A stretch of 64,000 bases of DNA, taken from positions 249,300 through 313,299 of the forward strand of contig VXAY01002891.1 in NCBI GenBank assembly GCA_013399855.1, written 5' to 3'. Both the position numbers and the translations under genes were made by a program. Positions within the stretch are counted from its first letter, which is position 1. Each line of letters starts with the position of its first letter. Source of the DNA: Oxyruncus cristatus (lineage: Eukaryota; Chordata; Aves; Passeriformes; Cotingidae). Positions 1-11,749 of this stretch are shown here, piece by piece. The notes under the pieces are model-generated. The model saw only the letters and a program-made list of their open reading frames with translations, was not told where the DNA came from and searched no databases.

Positions 1-1103
1 AAAGAAAAAAAAACCCAAAAAAAAAAAAGAACAAACCCGGGGGCTGCCTTTAAAAGAAGGGCAAGGGAAGAGGGGGGGGGGGAAGAAAAAAGATAAAAAA
101 AGGTCTTGTTTGTGTTAAATCTCCCCTGTGCTCTGTTTGCAATTCAGTAGTGCCGTGGGAACCAGGAAATGAAACCAACTAGAGACAAAGAAAAATTAAT
201 AGTGCACCATATGTTGCCTATGTCAAATCACATACAATAAACGTGACCAGACAGCACACGTGAGGCAGTGCAACCCAGCCGGCTGCGTGTGGGCTGATAA
301 CAGCCCCTGAGCAGGAGCAGGACCAAAACACAGCCAAATACATCCATTTTAAACAAGCCAAAGCGCTTCAGCCAAGAGGAAAATGTCCCTTAAAAAGTGT
401 ATACATAGAGTTTTAAATAGGCAATATATCCCAGGATCCTCTTCACTTGTAACCAACCTGCCAATGAGTGAAAAATTACTTGTTTTCTTAAATAATTAAG
501 CCAAATTGCATGAATGGCATGGAGGAAAAAAAAAAAAACCACTAAAGGCCAGGCAGAAGCCCCGTGGGGACCAGCCCCAGCACCCAAAAGGCTCTACACG
601 CCTGTGCTCAGCCCCAGTTGATGCTCTCCACAACCTCCCAATTTGCTGCTTCAAAATAACCACCCAAATAATCATTTTGCTCAACTCCCTCTTTAGTCTT
701 TACATTAAAAAATGAACTTCAAATAGAAGCAAAAATGCCAAGGGCTGACATCCCTGAACCAAACCCACAGGCAGCGCTGCCGATCCCAGGAGAACCAAAG
801 CCATGGTGCTGTTGCAACCCCAACACTTGAAGTACACCCCCAGTCACCCTTTGGCTTTTAAACACATTTACACAACTGCAAGTGATCTAGCCCAGGAGCA
901 GTAACAAAACTTAATTTTGCCTGAAATGATCCCTTTTTAACCCGGTGAGGCTCTATAGGAATAAAACAACACAAAGAAACATCTCTGTTATTGTAACGCC
1001 AGAGAAGGAAATGTGGCTGCAAACAGCCTGCACCTCCCTCTTCCTCCTCCTCCTTTTGGGGGAAGAAAGGTGGAAAACTTGAAGTACCTAATACCCATAA
1101 TAT

Positions 1104-1140
1104 TTTCTTTTTTTTTTTTCATTTTTTTTTTTCTTTTTTT
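1104..1140. repeat. T-rich low-complexity tract
   Basis: Three T-runs of about 7 to 12 bases are separated by single C or CA interruptions. This is simple sequence with no coding signal. In the transcript of the host gene (minus strand) it would be A-rich. Confidence 0.85.
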
Positions 1141-4100
1141 AACAATCCCTCAGCAGCTTGGAGGGCACAAACAAAACATGAATTCTCGCTCCAAAACCAG
1201 CAGGAGAACAACAGATTTGGACGCGGTGGCACAGCCAAAAGCACGTCTGAACACTTGGAAGGAGGAGTTGACACATTTTCAACTATTACCCCTTCAAACA
1301 ACTATTTCCCCATAAATTTTCTCGTTGCATTGGTAGAAATGCTCATTATTCTCCCCAAGACTTCAAACAGAGAAGCAAGCAAGCCATGGCTTTCCCTCCA
1401 GCCCCCCTTGTGAGGTGACTAAACCCATATTAAGTGATGGAAACACAACAGATAAGAAAGGCAAGACGAAGATTTAGAACCAATAAACCCACCAACATGT
1501 TAAAATATTAGTACAGCACTGTTTCTGTTAAATGGAGACAGACTAAAGAACTCTTTAAAGGGAGAACTCTTTTTTACTGAATATTTTCTGAGCTTAAAAT
1601 TACTGGCAGTCCCTCAGGGCAGCAAGTTCAACTTTTTAAAATTCCCCTCCCCCCCTTCTATTTGTCTGCAATCATAAAAAAAAAAACAAACCAAAAAACA
1701 AACCAGTAGCATCTGGTACCAATTTTGCTCCCAGACACACCTCTACCAAAAAATGCTGTGCTTTTGCAAGGACACTGAAAGGCAGGGGAAGGGGAAAGCC
1801 TTAACTTTGCTGATCCAACCAGTGAAATCCACGATACTTACTGCAGGTCCTGAAAAACAAAAGAAAAACAGAGAAAAAAAAAAGTCGCTTAATTACAAAG
1901 AAAAGGTACTATCTGATAAAACAGCACATAGCAGGAACCAACATCAGATCTGTTCAGGACTCCCCAGTTCAATTCCCACGGGATGACTTTCCAGACACGC
2001 TTAACACCCTCTGCATCTTCCTGTTGCAGGACCATGTCACCCGTGCTGCTGGCACAGCAGTGCTGACAGGGGTGCAAAACCAGGCTTTTCCCACCTTTTC
2101 TCCAGTGTGGGATCACAAACAGAGGTATCCAGGCTGCGCTGATATGAAGAGCCAGCCCCTCTCCCCCCTACAAGACCACGGGCACAAGGCTTTGCCCACG
2201 CGCAGGGCACGAGGGCCTGGGGCATCCACGGAGCAGTGCCAGCAAAAAGCAGACAGATTTGGTTGGAAAAATGTGCAAACTTTTCTGGAAAAATCTGTAT
2301 TTTCACCATGGACCTTATTTTTCCTTCAGGTTGTGCAAGAGCAGAGGGAGATACTCTTGCAAAAGCCAGAGGAGCAGCGCAGTGGGCACCCGACGAGGAC
2401 ATTGCTACAGCTTCTGCAGATCCCAGATGTTGCTGTTGTTTGGTTCCTGTCACTCCCTGACCCCAAAACACGTCACACAACCCCACAGTCCTGCGTCACT
2501 TCCACGTGGCCGCGGCTCAAGGGCTCTGCCATGCTCAGAGGCAGCCATGGGATTGATGCACAGTGCCTTTGATCCAGGGAAATGCCCCTCACAGCTCTGC
2601 GAGACTTGGGGGGCCAGTGCCACAGTCTGACACTGTGAGTAACAGCAGTAGAAGAAAAAAAAAAGTATCTCCCCCATATTCTCCAGCACTGCAGGGCTTT
2701 TCAGCACCTGCCACACCAATTTCTGCAGTTCTCCCACCGCTTGCCCAGGCTGGTGCTGCACAGAGGTGAACACTGAACCCTGATCCAAAACAATCCCCGT
2801 TGCACTCCTGTTCACAAGGCAGAATATAGCTCTGCTCTACTTCTTCATGCTCTGATCAAAACCAGAAACTAACCACATTTAGAACAGAAAAATTGTGAGG
2901 AAAATTAAAATGCAAGGGGGAAAAAACCCAATCAGTTTTGCTCATTCTAGATTATTCAACATTATTAATCAAGAAGCGTATTTCAAGCAAATGCCATTTC
3001 AAGGTTTTTAAAATTAGTTTTAAAACTAAAACATTGTTAAGTTGAATTAAAAAACAAAAAAAAAAACCAAGAAAAGCTTGAGAACGAGGACTGGTAGCCA
3101 GTAAAGACTGGCAGTGAACCAAGAACCACCCCCTCAACCTGTGTTTGTCGCCTGAACACCGTCAGTGCCACGCACAGTCACAGCCTGGCACACACAGAGG
3201 GCAGGAGACAACTTCCACACCTCCCTCCATCCCAGGAGCCCATTTTCTTTGGTGCCAAAATTCACACAGGCTCTGAACCCGCTCCCCTCGGTTTAATTTC
3301 TTCTGAATACAGAAGTCAGTGGCTCTATGCCAATTTATTAACTGAGAATCATAAACCCGATTTATTAACTCGCTCACGCCGAGTTGCCCACAAAAGCCCT
3401 TCTGTGGAAAAGTCAGAAACTGAGTCTCAAATTAGACGCAGGCAGGAAATTATTTTAATATGGGATTTCAATCATGTACCAATTATAATCTCTTTGGAAT
3501 TTGTTGCCTTTTTGCCTTTTCTCAGCTACTGTTTTTAACCCCAACACGTGCAGGAAAGTGCTCTTAGAAGTGCCTCCCTCTCAAATCCAGGAATCACTGT
3601 TGGCTTGGGGGGGTTGGTATATTGGACCCTGGGATGTTCTCCAGCCACATCAGTAGAGTTACACTAATCTTTCACTGTGCTGTTGGCCAAAGAGGGTTAG
3701 ATAAATTTCCAATAAGGCACAAAGTGAAACCTATTGAACTGATCTCTTCTCCTCCTAGGAACAACATCACTTTCTGGCTTGCTGAACGTGTTTTTCAACA
3801 GCCCAGCCACAAGACACTTGTTTCCTATGGTAGAAAGTAAAATATTTTGCAAGCCAACAATAAATAACGACGTGGATCATGTACCCAGGGGCTGCCCCTC
3901 ACCCAGCCATCTCGCCAGTGTGGGCATATTGCATAAGAGACATGATCTCAGAGAAATTTGCCAGAATTTACTGCTAATAATTTTGACTTGTGAGAATCAG
4001 GAAGAATGAAAGCACTTGGAAATTCTTCTCATAACAAATAGAAGTTGGAAACAGCTTTTGTGTGTTTAAAACTCCTTAACAAGTTAACTTGTGGGCTGAT

Positions 4101-4710
4101 TTCAGAAGGAGGAGGAGGAAGACAAAATAACCTGCAAACACACAGATTTTTGTCTATGATTGACTTGCTCTGAACAAGGATGATGATGCTGCTGTTCACC
4201 AGGAGTGAACACCTAGGACCCAAGCCTGCAAGGGATGGAGATATTTGGAAACACCAAGAGATTCCTTAAGAACGTGGACAGCTGTGCTAGCAGGAGGTGA
4301 AAATCGAAACTCATTAAAAATAAATGACCCAGATTTCCTGATCAACTAACATTAACGTTATTCTGTGTATCCAAAGCCCTGGCAGGTCACGGTGGCATCA
4401 TCCCCAGCAGCACACAAACATATGGGAAATGACAGGTCACAGTCATTTATTTCTAAGTATTTTTGCACCTCTTGGGAATTGTGGGGTAAGATATCATTTC
4501 TGTTAAACGTGCACATCATTCATCATGCAAGATTTCCTGCCGTGAGACGGGAGAGCCAGGCGGGGGAAACAAAACCAGGCAAGACCTTCCCGACAGCTCA
4601 GGAAGAGTCAGAGGGGACTTTGCTGCAGCCCTAACGGGCAAAGAGCTCATCCCCAAGGCAGTAAACATGTGTGGCCACCTGAAGATGTAAAAAACGCTAA
4701 TTTAAAAATG

Positions 4711-4795
4711 ATATGTATACATTCACATAAATATCTATATAAACGCGTAGCTGTGCGTATTTATACACACAGACAGTGTGTATACACATACATAT
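4711..4795. repeat. Alternating purine-pyrimidine AT/GT tract with nested inverted repeats
   Basis: An 85-bp tract mixes TA, CA and GTG steps. It begins ATATGTAT and ends ATACATAT, which are reverse complements, and contains ATACACAC-AGACA-GTGTGTAT (8-bp arms, 5-base loop) and the 12-bp palindrome TGTGTATACACA. It resembles a decayed (CA)n/(TA)n microsatellite and could adopt a cruciform or left-handed structure. Confidence 0.7.
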
Positions 4796-5309
4796 GGAGT
4801 TATTAATTTAGGATGCTGTAAGCGGAGTAACTGACTTGTGGGCAACAAGGAAGGAGAATAACTGCTACATGAGAAGCCGTGGAGAGTCTGGGAAAATTAT
4901 TTGTCACTGTGTATTGAACTGTAACTCCTATCTAGGCAAATGTGAGACAAATTTTTCCTGAAGTTCAGCAGAAAAAGAAGCCCTTGGGTATGAGAAACAC
5001 AAGGACCAGTGAAAACCCCCAAATAAATACAAATTTCTGCATGTTTTACCCACACACACCCAGACACGTGCTTACTGAATAACAGCAACTACATGTTTGC
5101 ACTTGTTCACTCCATCACATGGCCAACGGGTTTGAAAGATTTAGGTGTAAAATATTAGATTTGAGTCCATGTAGAGCTGGGAGAGAGGTAACACTGCCCT
5201 GCATAGAAACGGCTTTGTGTTTTTCCTTAAAAAAAGCTTTACATTCTTCCCTGTTCCAGCATATTTGTATAAACAGGACAGCTGTAAGAGAAAAACCCAC
5301 CAAACGAAC

Positions 5310-5323
5310 AAAAAAAAAAAAAA
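5310..5323. repeat. A14 homopolymer
   Basis: Uninterrupted run of A on the plus strand, without any recognisable retroposon upstream of it. Confidence 0.9.
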
Positions 5324-6343
5324 GACCTTTGAATTAAAACTTTCTTAGAAGATCAAATTAAAGCAACATTTGCAGGGTAATGTAAATTTGGAAACCAGAA
5401 GTCATGGGTGGTGGGCAGAAGACTTTTTTCCCAATTCAACAGTTTCAACACACGTCCCCAGCAAGTGTTACTGAAGTGGAAAAACTTTGTAAACAAAACT
5501 TTTACTGCCAGTAAAAAAATGCTAAGTCAGTATTTTCCAATGAAATTAAACTTCATTAAAAAAATGCCCTCTCAGGTCTACCTGTAAGGCCAATTTTGTA
5601 GCTGTTCACAGTTGATGCAAACAGGGGCTACCCAACACCACAACCATCAGCTTTGGGTGTTAACATCCAGAACCAGCTCTTGCTTCATGTGAGGAGAGCA
5701 GAGACATACCCAGAGACTTTCCAGACTGAGCTTTTCATGTCTATTTTCTCCTGAGGTTCAGAGCAGTTTCTGGGTCAATCTCCAGGCCAGGGGAAGAAAG
5801 CAGCGTAATGTTACAAGAGACATGAGCATCACCTCCCACCCAACAGTTATGCAAGGGCTTTGAACAAACACTTAAACTAAATTCCCAAATCCTGGATCTG
5901 ATTCATCCATCCTTCAGGAACACCCTGGTATGGATTAATCTTTACAAAAAATAAACGTGGAGCCTAGGGTGGGCTGCACATCCATACCCCATCCCACTCA
6001 CACAGCACCAGGTGGCAGCAAGAGGGGAAGCAAAAACTCCCAGGTCCCTGGAGAAAATCCATGTTATTTCACAAACACTCACTCCCAACAGTTGAACTGC
6101 GTCCTCACTGGGACACATCACGTTGAAAGAATAAGCCAAATGTGACATTAAACCTGATTTTTGCCTTTGGCACGGACAAAGAACTGTATCTGAGAAGTGC
6201 AGGCTGGCTGTCAGCACCGACAGCGAGGGTCGTGAAACCTTCCTTCCACCTCACACTCAGGGAAGGCTGAAAATCCCCCACAAAGTTGTGTTAAAATGTG
6301 CTTCCCTTTTTATACACCAACTATTTCCTTGGGTGGGTGGGTG

Positions 6344-6446
6344 NNNNNNNNNNNNNNNNNNNNNNNNNNNNNNNNNNNNNNNNNNNNNNNNNNNNNNNNN
6401 NNNNNNNNNNNNNNNNNNNNNNNNNNNNNNNNNNNNNNNNNNNNNN
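6344..6446. other. Assembly gap (103 N) inside a GGGT-type repeat
   Basis: The N run is entered from GGGTGGGTGGGTG and left into GGGTGCACGTGGGT. Both flanks have the same G-triplet/T pattern, so the missing sequence is most likely a (GGGT)n microsatellite that sequencing or assembly could not cross. True length is unknown. Confidence 0.9.
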
Positions 6447-7365
6447 GGGTGCACGTGGGTCTTCAAGGCTGTGCTTAACTTTCCAGCTGCAAAAGAAATC
6501 TGCTGATGCTCATGTACAGGAATAAGAATGTTGGGACCTGTGTGTTGGTTCTGGCAGGATCGGGATGGAGCTTGGGACACGCTGGACCAAACAGCCACAG
6601 GGGGTTCAGCTATGACACCTCCCCAGGGAAGTTGCTGCTGTGAGTTTCCAGACCTCATGGTAGCAAGAGTGGAATAAGTTGGTTATTAAAAGTAACCTCT
6701 CCCACACTGGTGGCACCTGGGTGACTGTCACTGCAGTGACCAGCTCCGGGACACGTCTGCCGTTCCACTGCGGCAGCAGGGATTCCCACAGGGCCGGGTG
6801 ATGGAGAGAGTAAATAAAACGTGTCAGATGGAGCCATATGACTCAGTTACTGCCTGGTTTGTTCAGCTGGGCTGACAGCAGCAGAAACACTCCCCCAGGT
6901 ACTTGATCTTTGTGTCTGAGGTCAGGGAAGGGATGACAGCACGGGACGACTGTGCCACAGGACAGAGGAGGCTCAAGCTGCCGCCAGAGATGTGAAGCCC
7001 AAGGGAAGGCTGGGGTTTAGCACAGGCCCCCCTGCCCTCCAGGGCTTCCCATGGGGCAAACTTGTTGCCTTTATGCTTCTCTGCAAGAAAATAAACTAAG
7101 CCAAGCCCAGAGTCAGGGCCCCAGAAAAACCCTTGGCGGGTCCCAGGGACAATGGTGGTTCATCCCCATGGTTTAACAAGTGCTTTTTGAAGCACATCCA
7201 GACAGGCTTGCCCCACTAGAAGTTAATCTTCTATGGTATGGTGTCCTTCTGGGGCGGAGAGCGGTTGTCCCAGGGTGTTTTCACGATGATGGATTCTTAG
7301 TTTAGAGAAACAGAATTCTTGGATTAATTTTTTTTTTTTATTTTTTAATCTGAATCCATCACAGC

Positions 7366-7381
7366 AAAAAAAAAAAAAAAA
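7366..7381. repeat. A16 homopolymer
   Basis: Uninterrupted A run about 26 bases after a T12 run (7328-7339). The pair could fold back T to A in single-stranded form, but nothing indicates function. Confidence 0.9.
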
Positions 7382-8063
7382 GGCAAATTTCAGTCTAGGT
7401 TTAAATCAATAGGAGGAACGTGATTTAAAAGGGACAGAGGTATCTCTTAAAAGTTTCTCTGCTTTTTTCTTAGAGATATAAGTTGAAAGTTTCAGTATAA
7501 ATCAGAAAAAGTTTTTCAACATGACCATTTCAAGAATTGCCAGAAAAAACTCTCCCCTTGGCCGAGCTGAGCCTTCTGGCTCTCCAACAGCATTTGTCTG
7601 GAGGCTGTGAAGCTCCAACCAGGCAGTGTCCCTGGGGATGGACACCAGCTTGCTGCACAAGCAAAGTTTTATTCACATTTATCAGCTGTAGCGAAGGAAC
7701 AAGGACCTGGTTTATGTGTGGTCAGGTTCTCAAACAAATATAGAAATATATATTCAAGCTATCTGGGAAAACAAACATCTGGCAGCTCAGCCAAGAGCAA
7801 TACACAGCGGGACGCCCGCTCTCCGCGTGTCTCTGCAGTGCAGAGGGACAATCCACGGGGACGGAGCTGCATTCTCGGGATTTAACTGCTGTGCCCCATC
7901 GAGCACGTCTGAGCGTGCCCCCCTGTGCACGGGGGTGGTTGCTGCACCCTGCTTGGTTTTCCTCCACAACTGCAAAGAAGTTCAGAAAGAGTTGTTCCGC
8001 TTTTTGAATTTTCTTCCGCTGTCAACAATTGATTTTTTTTGTTTTGTTTCTTTTATAATGCTC

Positions 8064-8082
8064 TTTTTTTTTTTTTTTTTTT
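8064..8082. repeat. T19 homopolymer
   Basis: Uninterrupted T run on the plus strand (A run in the host transcript). No retroposon body is recognised on its minus-strand 5' side. Confidence 0.9.
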
Positions 8083-9465
8083 CTCCTTGCTGGTTCTTTC
8101 TGGCAGCTTTCTGCTTCAGAGGGGTGCTCAAGTGGCATCTGCAGGCATGTCACAGCATGAGGGCAAATGCTGGCTTTCAAAAGCTTTTGGATGAAACAGG
8201 GAGAAGGGACTGAAGGGCACATGCAAGCTCAGCGTTACCTCCCAGATTTTTGTATGGACCAGAGACACATCTTGGACAGCATTTACACAGATGCCTGCAT
8301 ACAAAATCAAATTCATTGGCTGACCCCTCCAGCTGCCCTTGGTTGCATGCTGTACTCCACTGTGCTTCTTAAAACCATTAGTGACAGTTAAAAGCCAACC
8401 AAAAAAAAAAAAAAGGAATCAAAACTGTCTGGTGATTATTCCTACAGCCCAAGGAAAATGGGGTTTAATGAAGCTGGCTGGGGTCCACCACCACCCCCAG
8501 GAGTGCAGCACCCATCCCTTAGCCAGGAGCAAAGCCCTGGTGCTTCAGGAACAAAAATATCTCAGAGAACACCTAATACACTGAAACACCACCGATGGAA
8601 GAGAAGGGAAATGCCCGCCTTCCATGGAAATCAATCCAACAGTTCATGTGCTGCCGGTGTGAGGCACGAAACCCCTCAGTTTCCTTTCCCTCAAAGTTAA
8701 AAAAAATTGTTTAAAATATTGGTGATCAGAGCTGCCCTTATTGAAAACCCAGCCATGTATTCTCTATAGCAAGAGGCAGCAGAGAACAGAATTAGCCTTC
8801 TTGATAAATGAAAATCTACCTGGTCCCCATTCGTTCTCTCCGTGTGCAGGAACCCAAGAGCAGAGACGTGTATAATTTAATCTGCTGTTTTCTCTCAGAG
8901 GCAGTTGCAAACTGTGTGGCTTTCTAGGCACATCCCTGTCTGAATGTCTCCTTAGAAAGAGCAACACCAACCACATCTCTCCCCTCTCCAGCAGCACTCA
9001 GACCCTGCAGCAGAATGTAAACAGCACTTCTCCCCAGCTGAAAGGGGGTTGGGGCTTTCCCGTTTCACAAGACGGGGGAAAAAAATACGAATCCCCACCA
9101 TACACACTGAAGTGACAGAGACACAATATTAAACAGTCAGCTCAAATAAAAATTCCCAGCAAGGCTGCTCCGCAGCCTCAGCCGGTGTGAGGGAACACTG
9201 ATGCTCAGGTGGCTGAGGTTTGGTTGGCCCTGACTCTGAAATGCTGACACCAGCCATCATTTGGCCAGCAGGCAACATATGGGCACGTCCAACATGCAGA
9301 GAACAAGCCAGAGCACACCTCTCACCCAGAAATGTCTGGGGGGTTCTCTCTTTCTGTACTTATTCACAGTCCTGCTTCAGTGTTGGATGGGACAGTAACG
9401 GGGCTGAATACTGCAAGGGAGAAATGGAAGGATGGATAAAATACACAACAGCAGTGGCTGTTTCG

Positions 9466-9546
9466 ATTTGGATTTGTTTGTATGTTTTGGTTGTTTGTTT
9501 TTTCCTTTTTTTTATTAGTGTTTTGGCTTTTTTTTTTGTTTTTATA
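9466..9546. repeat. T/G-rich low-complexity tract
   Basis: Repeated TTTG/TTGT units with T8 to T10 runs lie 155 bp downstream, in transcript sense, of the collagen exon. In the pre-mRNA it is A/C-rich. Confidence 0.7.
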
Positions 9547-9691
9547 GAAACCTTCATATCCAGCACACAGGGACGTGGGAAGCCCCAGTTCCATGGCCCG
9601 TTAGATGAAGGTGACCAGTCTCATTACTAAAAGGCTCCAGGACCACCCAATGACACCCCCAGGGTCCTCGGTGATGCTGCTGGCACAGGGT

Positions 9692-9700
9692 GACACTCAC
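9692..9700 (-). other. Splice donor of the collagen exon
   Basis: The exon ends CCCG and the intron begins GTGAGTGTC on the minus strand. The first six intron bases fit the U1 consensus well, while the last exon bases fit only partly. The donor interrupts a Gly codon after its first base, the usual phase for fibrillar-like and transmembrane collagen exons of this family. Confidence 0.85.
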
Positions 9701-9745
9701 CGGGTTCTCCGCGCCGGCCGGGCTTCCCTCGCCTCCCTGGAGGGC
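9701..9745 (-). CDS. COL23A1: Internal exon (probably exon 2) of transmembrane collagen type XXIII alpha 1
   Basis: Read on the minus strand, this 45-bp exon encodes GPPGRRGKPGRRGEP and ends with the first base of the next Gly codon, giving five uninterrupted Gly-X-Y triplets. It begins with the last two bases of a Gly codon, so it is phase 1 at both ends, and 45 bp is a standard collagen exon length. The AG acceptor lies at 9746-9747 and the donor reads GTGAGTGTC from 9700 downward. From memory, COL23A1 starts its first collagenous domain, just after a CPPG linker, with an almost identical Arg-rich block whose last triplet is GDP rather than GEP. COL25A1 has a Lys/Arg-rich variant and COL13A1 a different sequence. 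COL23A1 is a type II membrane collagen: a short cytoplasmic N-terminus, one membrane span and a trimeric, sheddable collagenous ectodomain. This exon would lie near the membrane-proximal start of the triple helix. Exon number and paralogue are inferred; a collagen exon is near certain. Confidence 0.88.
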
Positions 9746-9775
9746 CTGTGGGGAGCAGAGAGCACAGGGTTAGTG
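9746..9775 (-). other. Splice acceptor region: branch site, pyrimidine tract and AG
   Basis: On the minus strand the exon is preceded by CACTAAC (9775-9769), then a pyrimidine-rich stretch ending CTGCTCCCCACAG. CACTAAC is a close match to the branch-site consensus, with the branch A at 9770, 25 nt before the exon. Together with the donor this makes the 45-bp open frame a bona fide exon rather than a chance match. Confidence 0.85.
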
Positions 9776-11749
9776 ATGCCCCATGGACAGAGTTCAGGAG
9801 AGGACCCACCACACGTCCTTCCCTTCAGATCCAGCCCACCTCATGTCTTCCCTACCTTTCCCAACTACCAAAAAAAGCAATCAACAGGTTGCGCATCTTA
9901 AATACCACTCTTTCACAACACGCAGAATTTGGGTGGAAAAACCAAGGTCAGGCTCCCAGTCAAGCAGGTGTTGAAGTTATTTGAAAGTACTGCTCACATA
10001 GTAGAGAGAACCAGGTCTCACACGCTCTGAAACTCTGGAAAAAAACTTTGCAGAGAGGGTGGCAGCGCCGTGCAGCCCCTGAGTGCTGCAAAGGCCTGTT
10101 ACAGGCTGGGAAATCACAATAGCTCAAGTATTATAGCAAGGAACCCTTTGTAAACCTTTTGGTAGTAATCATTACCTGAGTCAGAAATTTTTTTGTGCAG
10201 ATGGTCATACATTTATGATTTTTGACCCAGGTTTCAGACATAAAGCTGGCTTGTAGTCTTACCCTTCTGGGCAGCAAGGGCTAAGGGACTGATAAAGTAC
10301 CATGAATAACAAAATACCTTTAATTAAGGAAAAAAGGCACTCAAACTACAAACACAGACGCAGAACACTGCTCCAGCACACACAGAACATCCAGGTCCCT
10401 GACAAAGCCATAACACCATGTCTTTCGTGCCCATGTGCTGCAGCCTCTCTGCTGCAGCCAGGCTTCCCTGCCTGGGACCTGGCAGCATTCCCTCTCCCAC
10501 AACACCTGCACTGCCAGGTTGGAAGAAAAAGCCACTTTTTGTGCCCTTGTGCAGCTGGTCAGCCAGCTCTGCTGGAGCACTTGCTGAGTGACAGCAATGT
10601 TTAACAAAAAGCAAGGGCTCGCTTTTTGTCTGCGAAACTACACTGCTCCCCCTCTCCTTTCTGCTAAAAAGGATGGTAAACAAAGACAATCAAATATTTC
10701 TGTGCTCCCATCAGAATTTCCCGTGTTACATAAAGAGTTCTGTGCCCAAATGTGCAACTGCATCTCCAACAGCTGGAATTTCAGCTGTGGGCTGGAGTTC
10801 TGCACTCCCCCTTCCCAGACCACCACACAGTTCCAGCAGAAGCCCTGCCCTCACAGGGGCTGCAGTGGGAGCCCCAAGCCCCACTTGGTCCCTTGTAGCC
10901 AGAAGCCCCAGGTACCTTCTCAAGGGATTGTTAGAAGTGTCTATTGTAAATCCCAAATTGACTTCCTTAAGAGTTTCTGTGGGTGAGGCAAAATAAAAAA
11001 AAAAAAAAATGAAAAAAAAAAAAAAAAAAAAAGAAAAAAAAAGAAGCATATTTTCAGCCTCATTAATTCTTGAAACCACATTACACCCAGGAGAAAGGTT
11101 TACTGCCCTCCCTCCTGAAGTCAAGCTGCCACAGAGAGCAACCACGATTGCGATGAAGCACCTTTTCCAACCTTGGAGACCAGATGTGACTGTGCAATTA
11201 GAGCCCATCTACCTGCAGCACCCTCCTGGCTAATTGTGGAGGTCTGGCCCCCAGGCAGAGCCCAAGCCCCAGCAGCCTTCAGCCTCCCTCGGGGTGTGGA
11301 GGCTGCTTTAAACGCCAGCTTTGCTTAATCCTTCCCTGGCTTCTGACAGACTCCTCCTGGATGTTTAATCTGGAGTGGCTCGCTCGTAACCATTTTGCTT
11401 TACCTGTGCTGCTGGCAGCAGGCAGAAAGCACAGCGTGTTTTTTAGGGAGGAGGAAACGTCCTAATGAAGGTGTAGGAGAGGGAGGCCAAGTTTTTAAAC
11501 AAAGAGTGATGAGTTGGTAGCGATGCTTTGAGGCAATTTAAAAGAGGGTTGATATCAAAGGGCAAGAGCCCGGAGCTCCCACGTAAGGCTCAGGTTGGAG
11601 CCATTCAACTGAGAAGGTGAGAAACCTGTAAGGAATCAAATATTTTGTATAAAAAGGGAATTTAATGCTGATACTTCATTTTTTAAATAAGTTTAAGGGA
11701 TTTCTTTATTTTTCATGCCACAAGGGAAAGTTGACTGTTGCCTACACTG
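9776..11749 (-). other. Intron upstream of the collagen exon, part adjoining the exon (probably intron 1)
   Basis: No second collagen exon is found. The dominant feature is the interrupted poly-A tract at 10987-11045. An open frame of 132 codons on the plus strand (10588-10986) ends just before that tract. It has no recognised domain, and the AATAAA there is simply part of the A-run, so I do not call a gene. Confidence 0.55.
10987..11045. repeat. Long interrupted A-tract
   Basis: About 59 bases are nearly all A, broken by single T, TG and G positions. It is the longest homopolymer-like tract of the window. No target-site duplication or recognised retroposon body flanks it. On the host-gene strand it is a long T-tract about 1.25 kb upstream of the exon. 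Confidence 0.9.

Larger units (their letters stand above)
1..6343 (-). other. Intron downstream of the collagen exon, distal part (probably COL23A1 intron 2)
   Basis: No Gly-X-Y coding block, RNA gene or identifiable transposon is visible on either strand. The stretch holds an A-rich start with a 12-G run near 71-82, T-rich runs at 1104-1140, an A14 run at 5310-5323 and the alternating AT/GT tract at 4711-4795. The segment 2000-2830 is richer in GC and happens to be open in several frames on both strands, with a longest run of 182 codons at 2024-2572, but no domain or exon signature is present. The next collagen exon must lie beyond the left edge. Confidence 0.6.
6447..9691 (-). other. Intron downstream of the collagen exon, proximal part
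   Basis: No gene or recognisable transposon is seen on either strand. The segment 6560-7260 is relatively GC-rich. Homopolymers are T12 at 7328-7339, A16 at 7366-7381 and T19 at 8064-8082, and a T/G-rich stretch runs from about 9466 to 9545. Open frames here, the longest being 165 codons at 7716-8213, run through poly-T and show no domain. Confidence 0.6.

Noticed and set aside
2024..2572. Longest open frame in the window (182 codons, plus), overlapping a 149-codon minus frame
   Set aside because: The whole 2.0-2.8 kb segment is GC-rich and open in several frames. The translation has no domain, no codon pattern and no splice context consistent with a gene.
7716..8213. 165-codon plus-strand frame
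   Set aside because: It runs through a T19 homopolymer, giving a Phe-rich block, and has no recognisable domain or conservation evidence.
10726..11208. 160-codon minus-strand frame and a 74-codon plus frame across the A-tract
   Set aside because: Both translate the poly-A/T tract into runs of Phe or Lys. They are simple-sequence artefacts.
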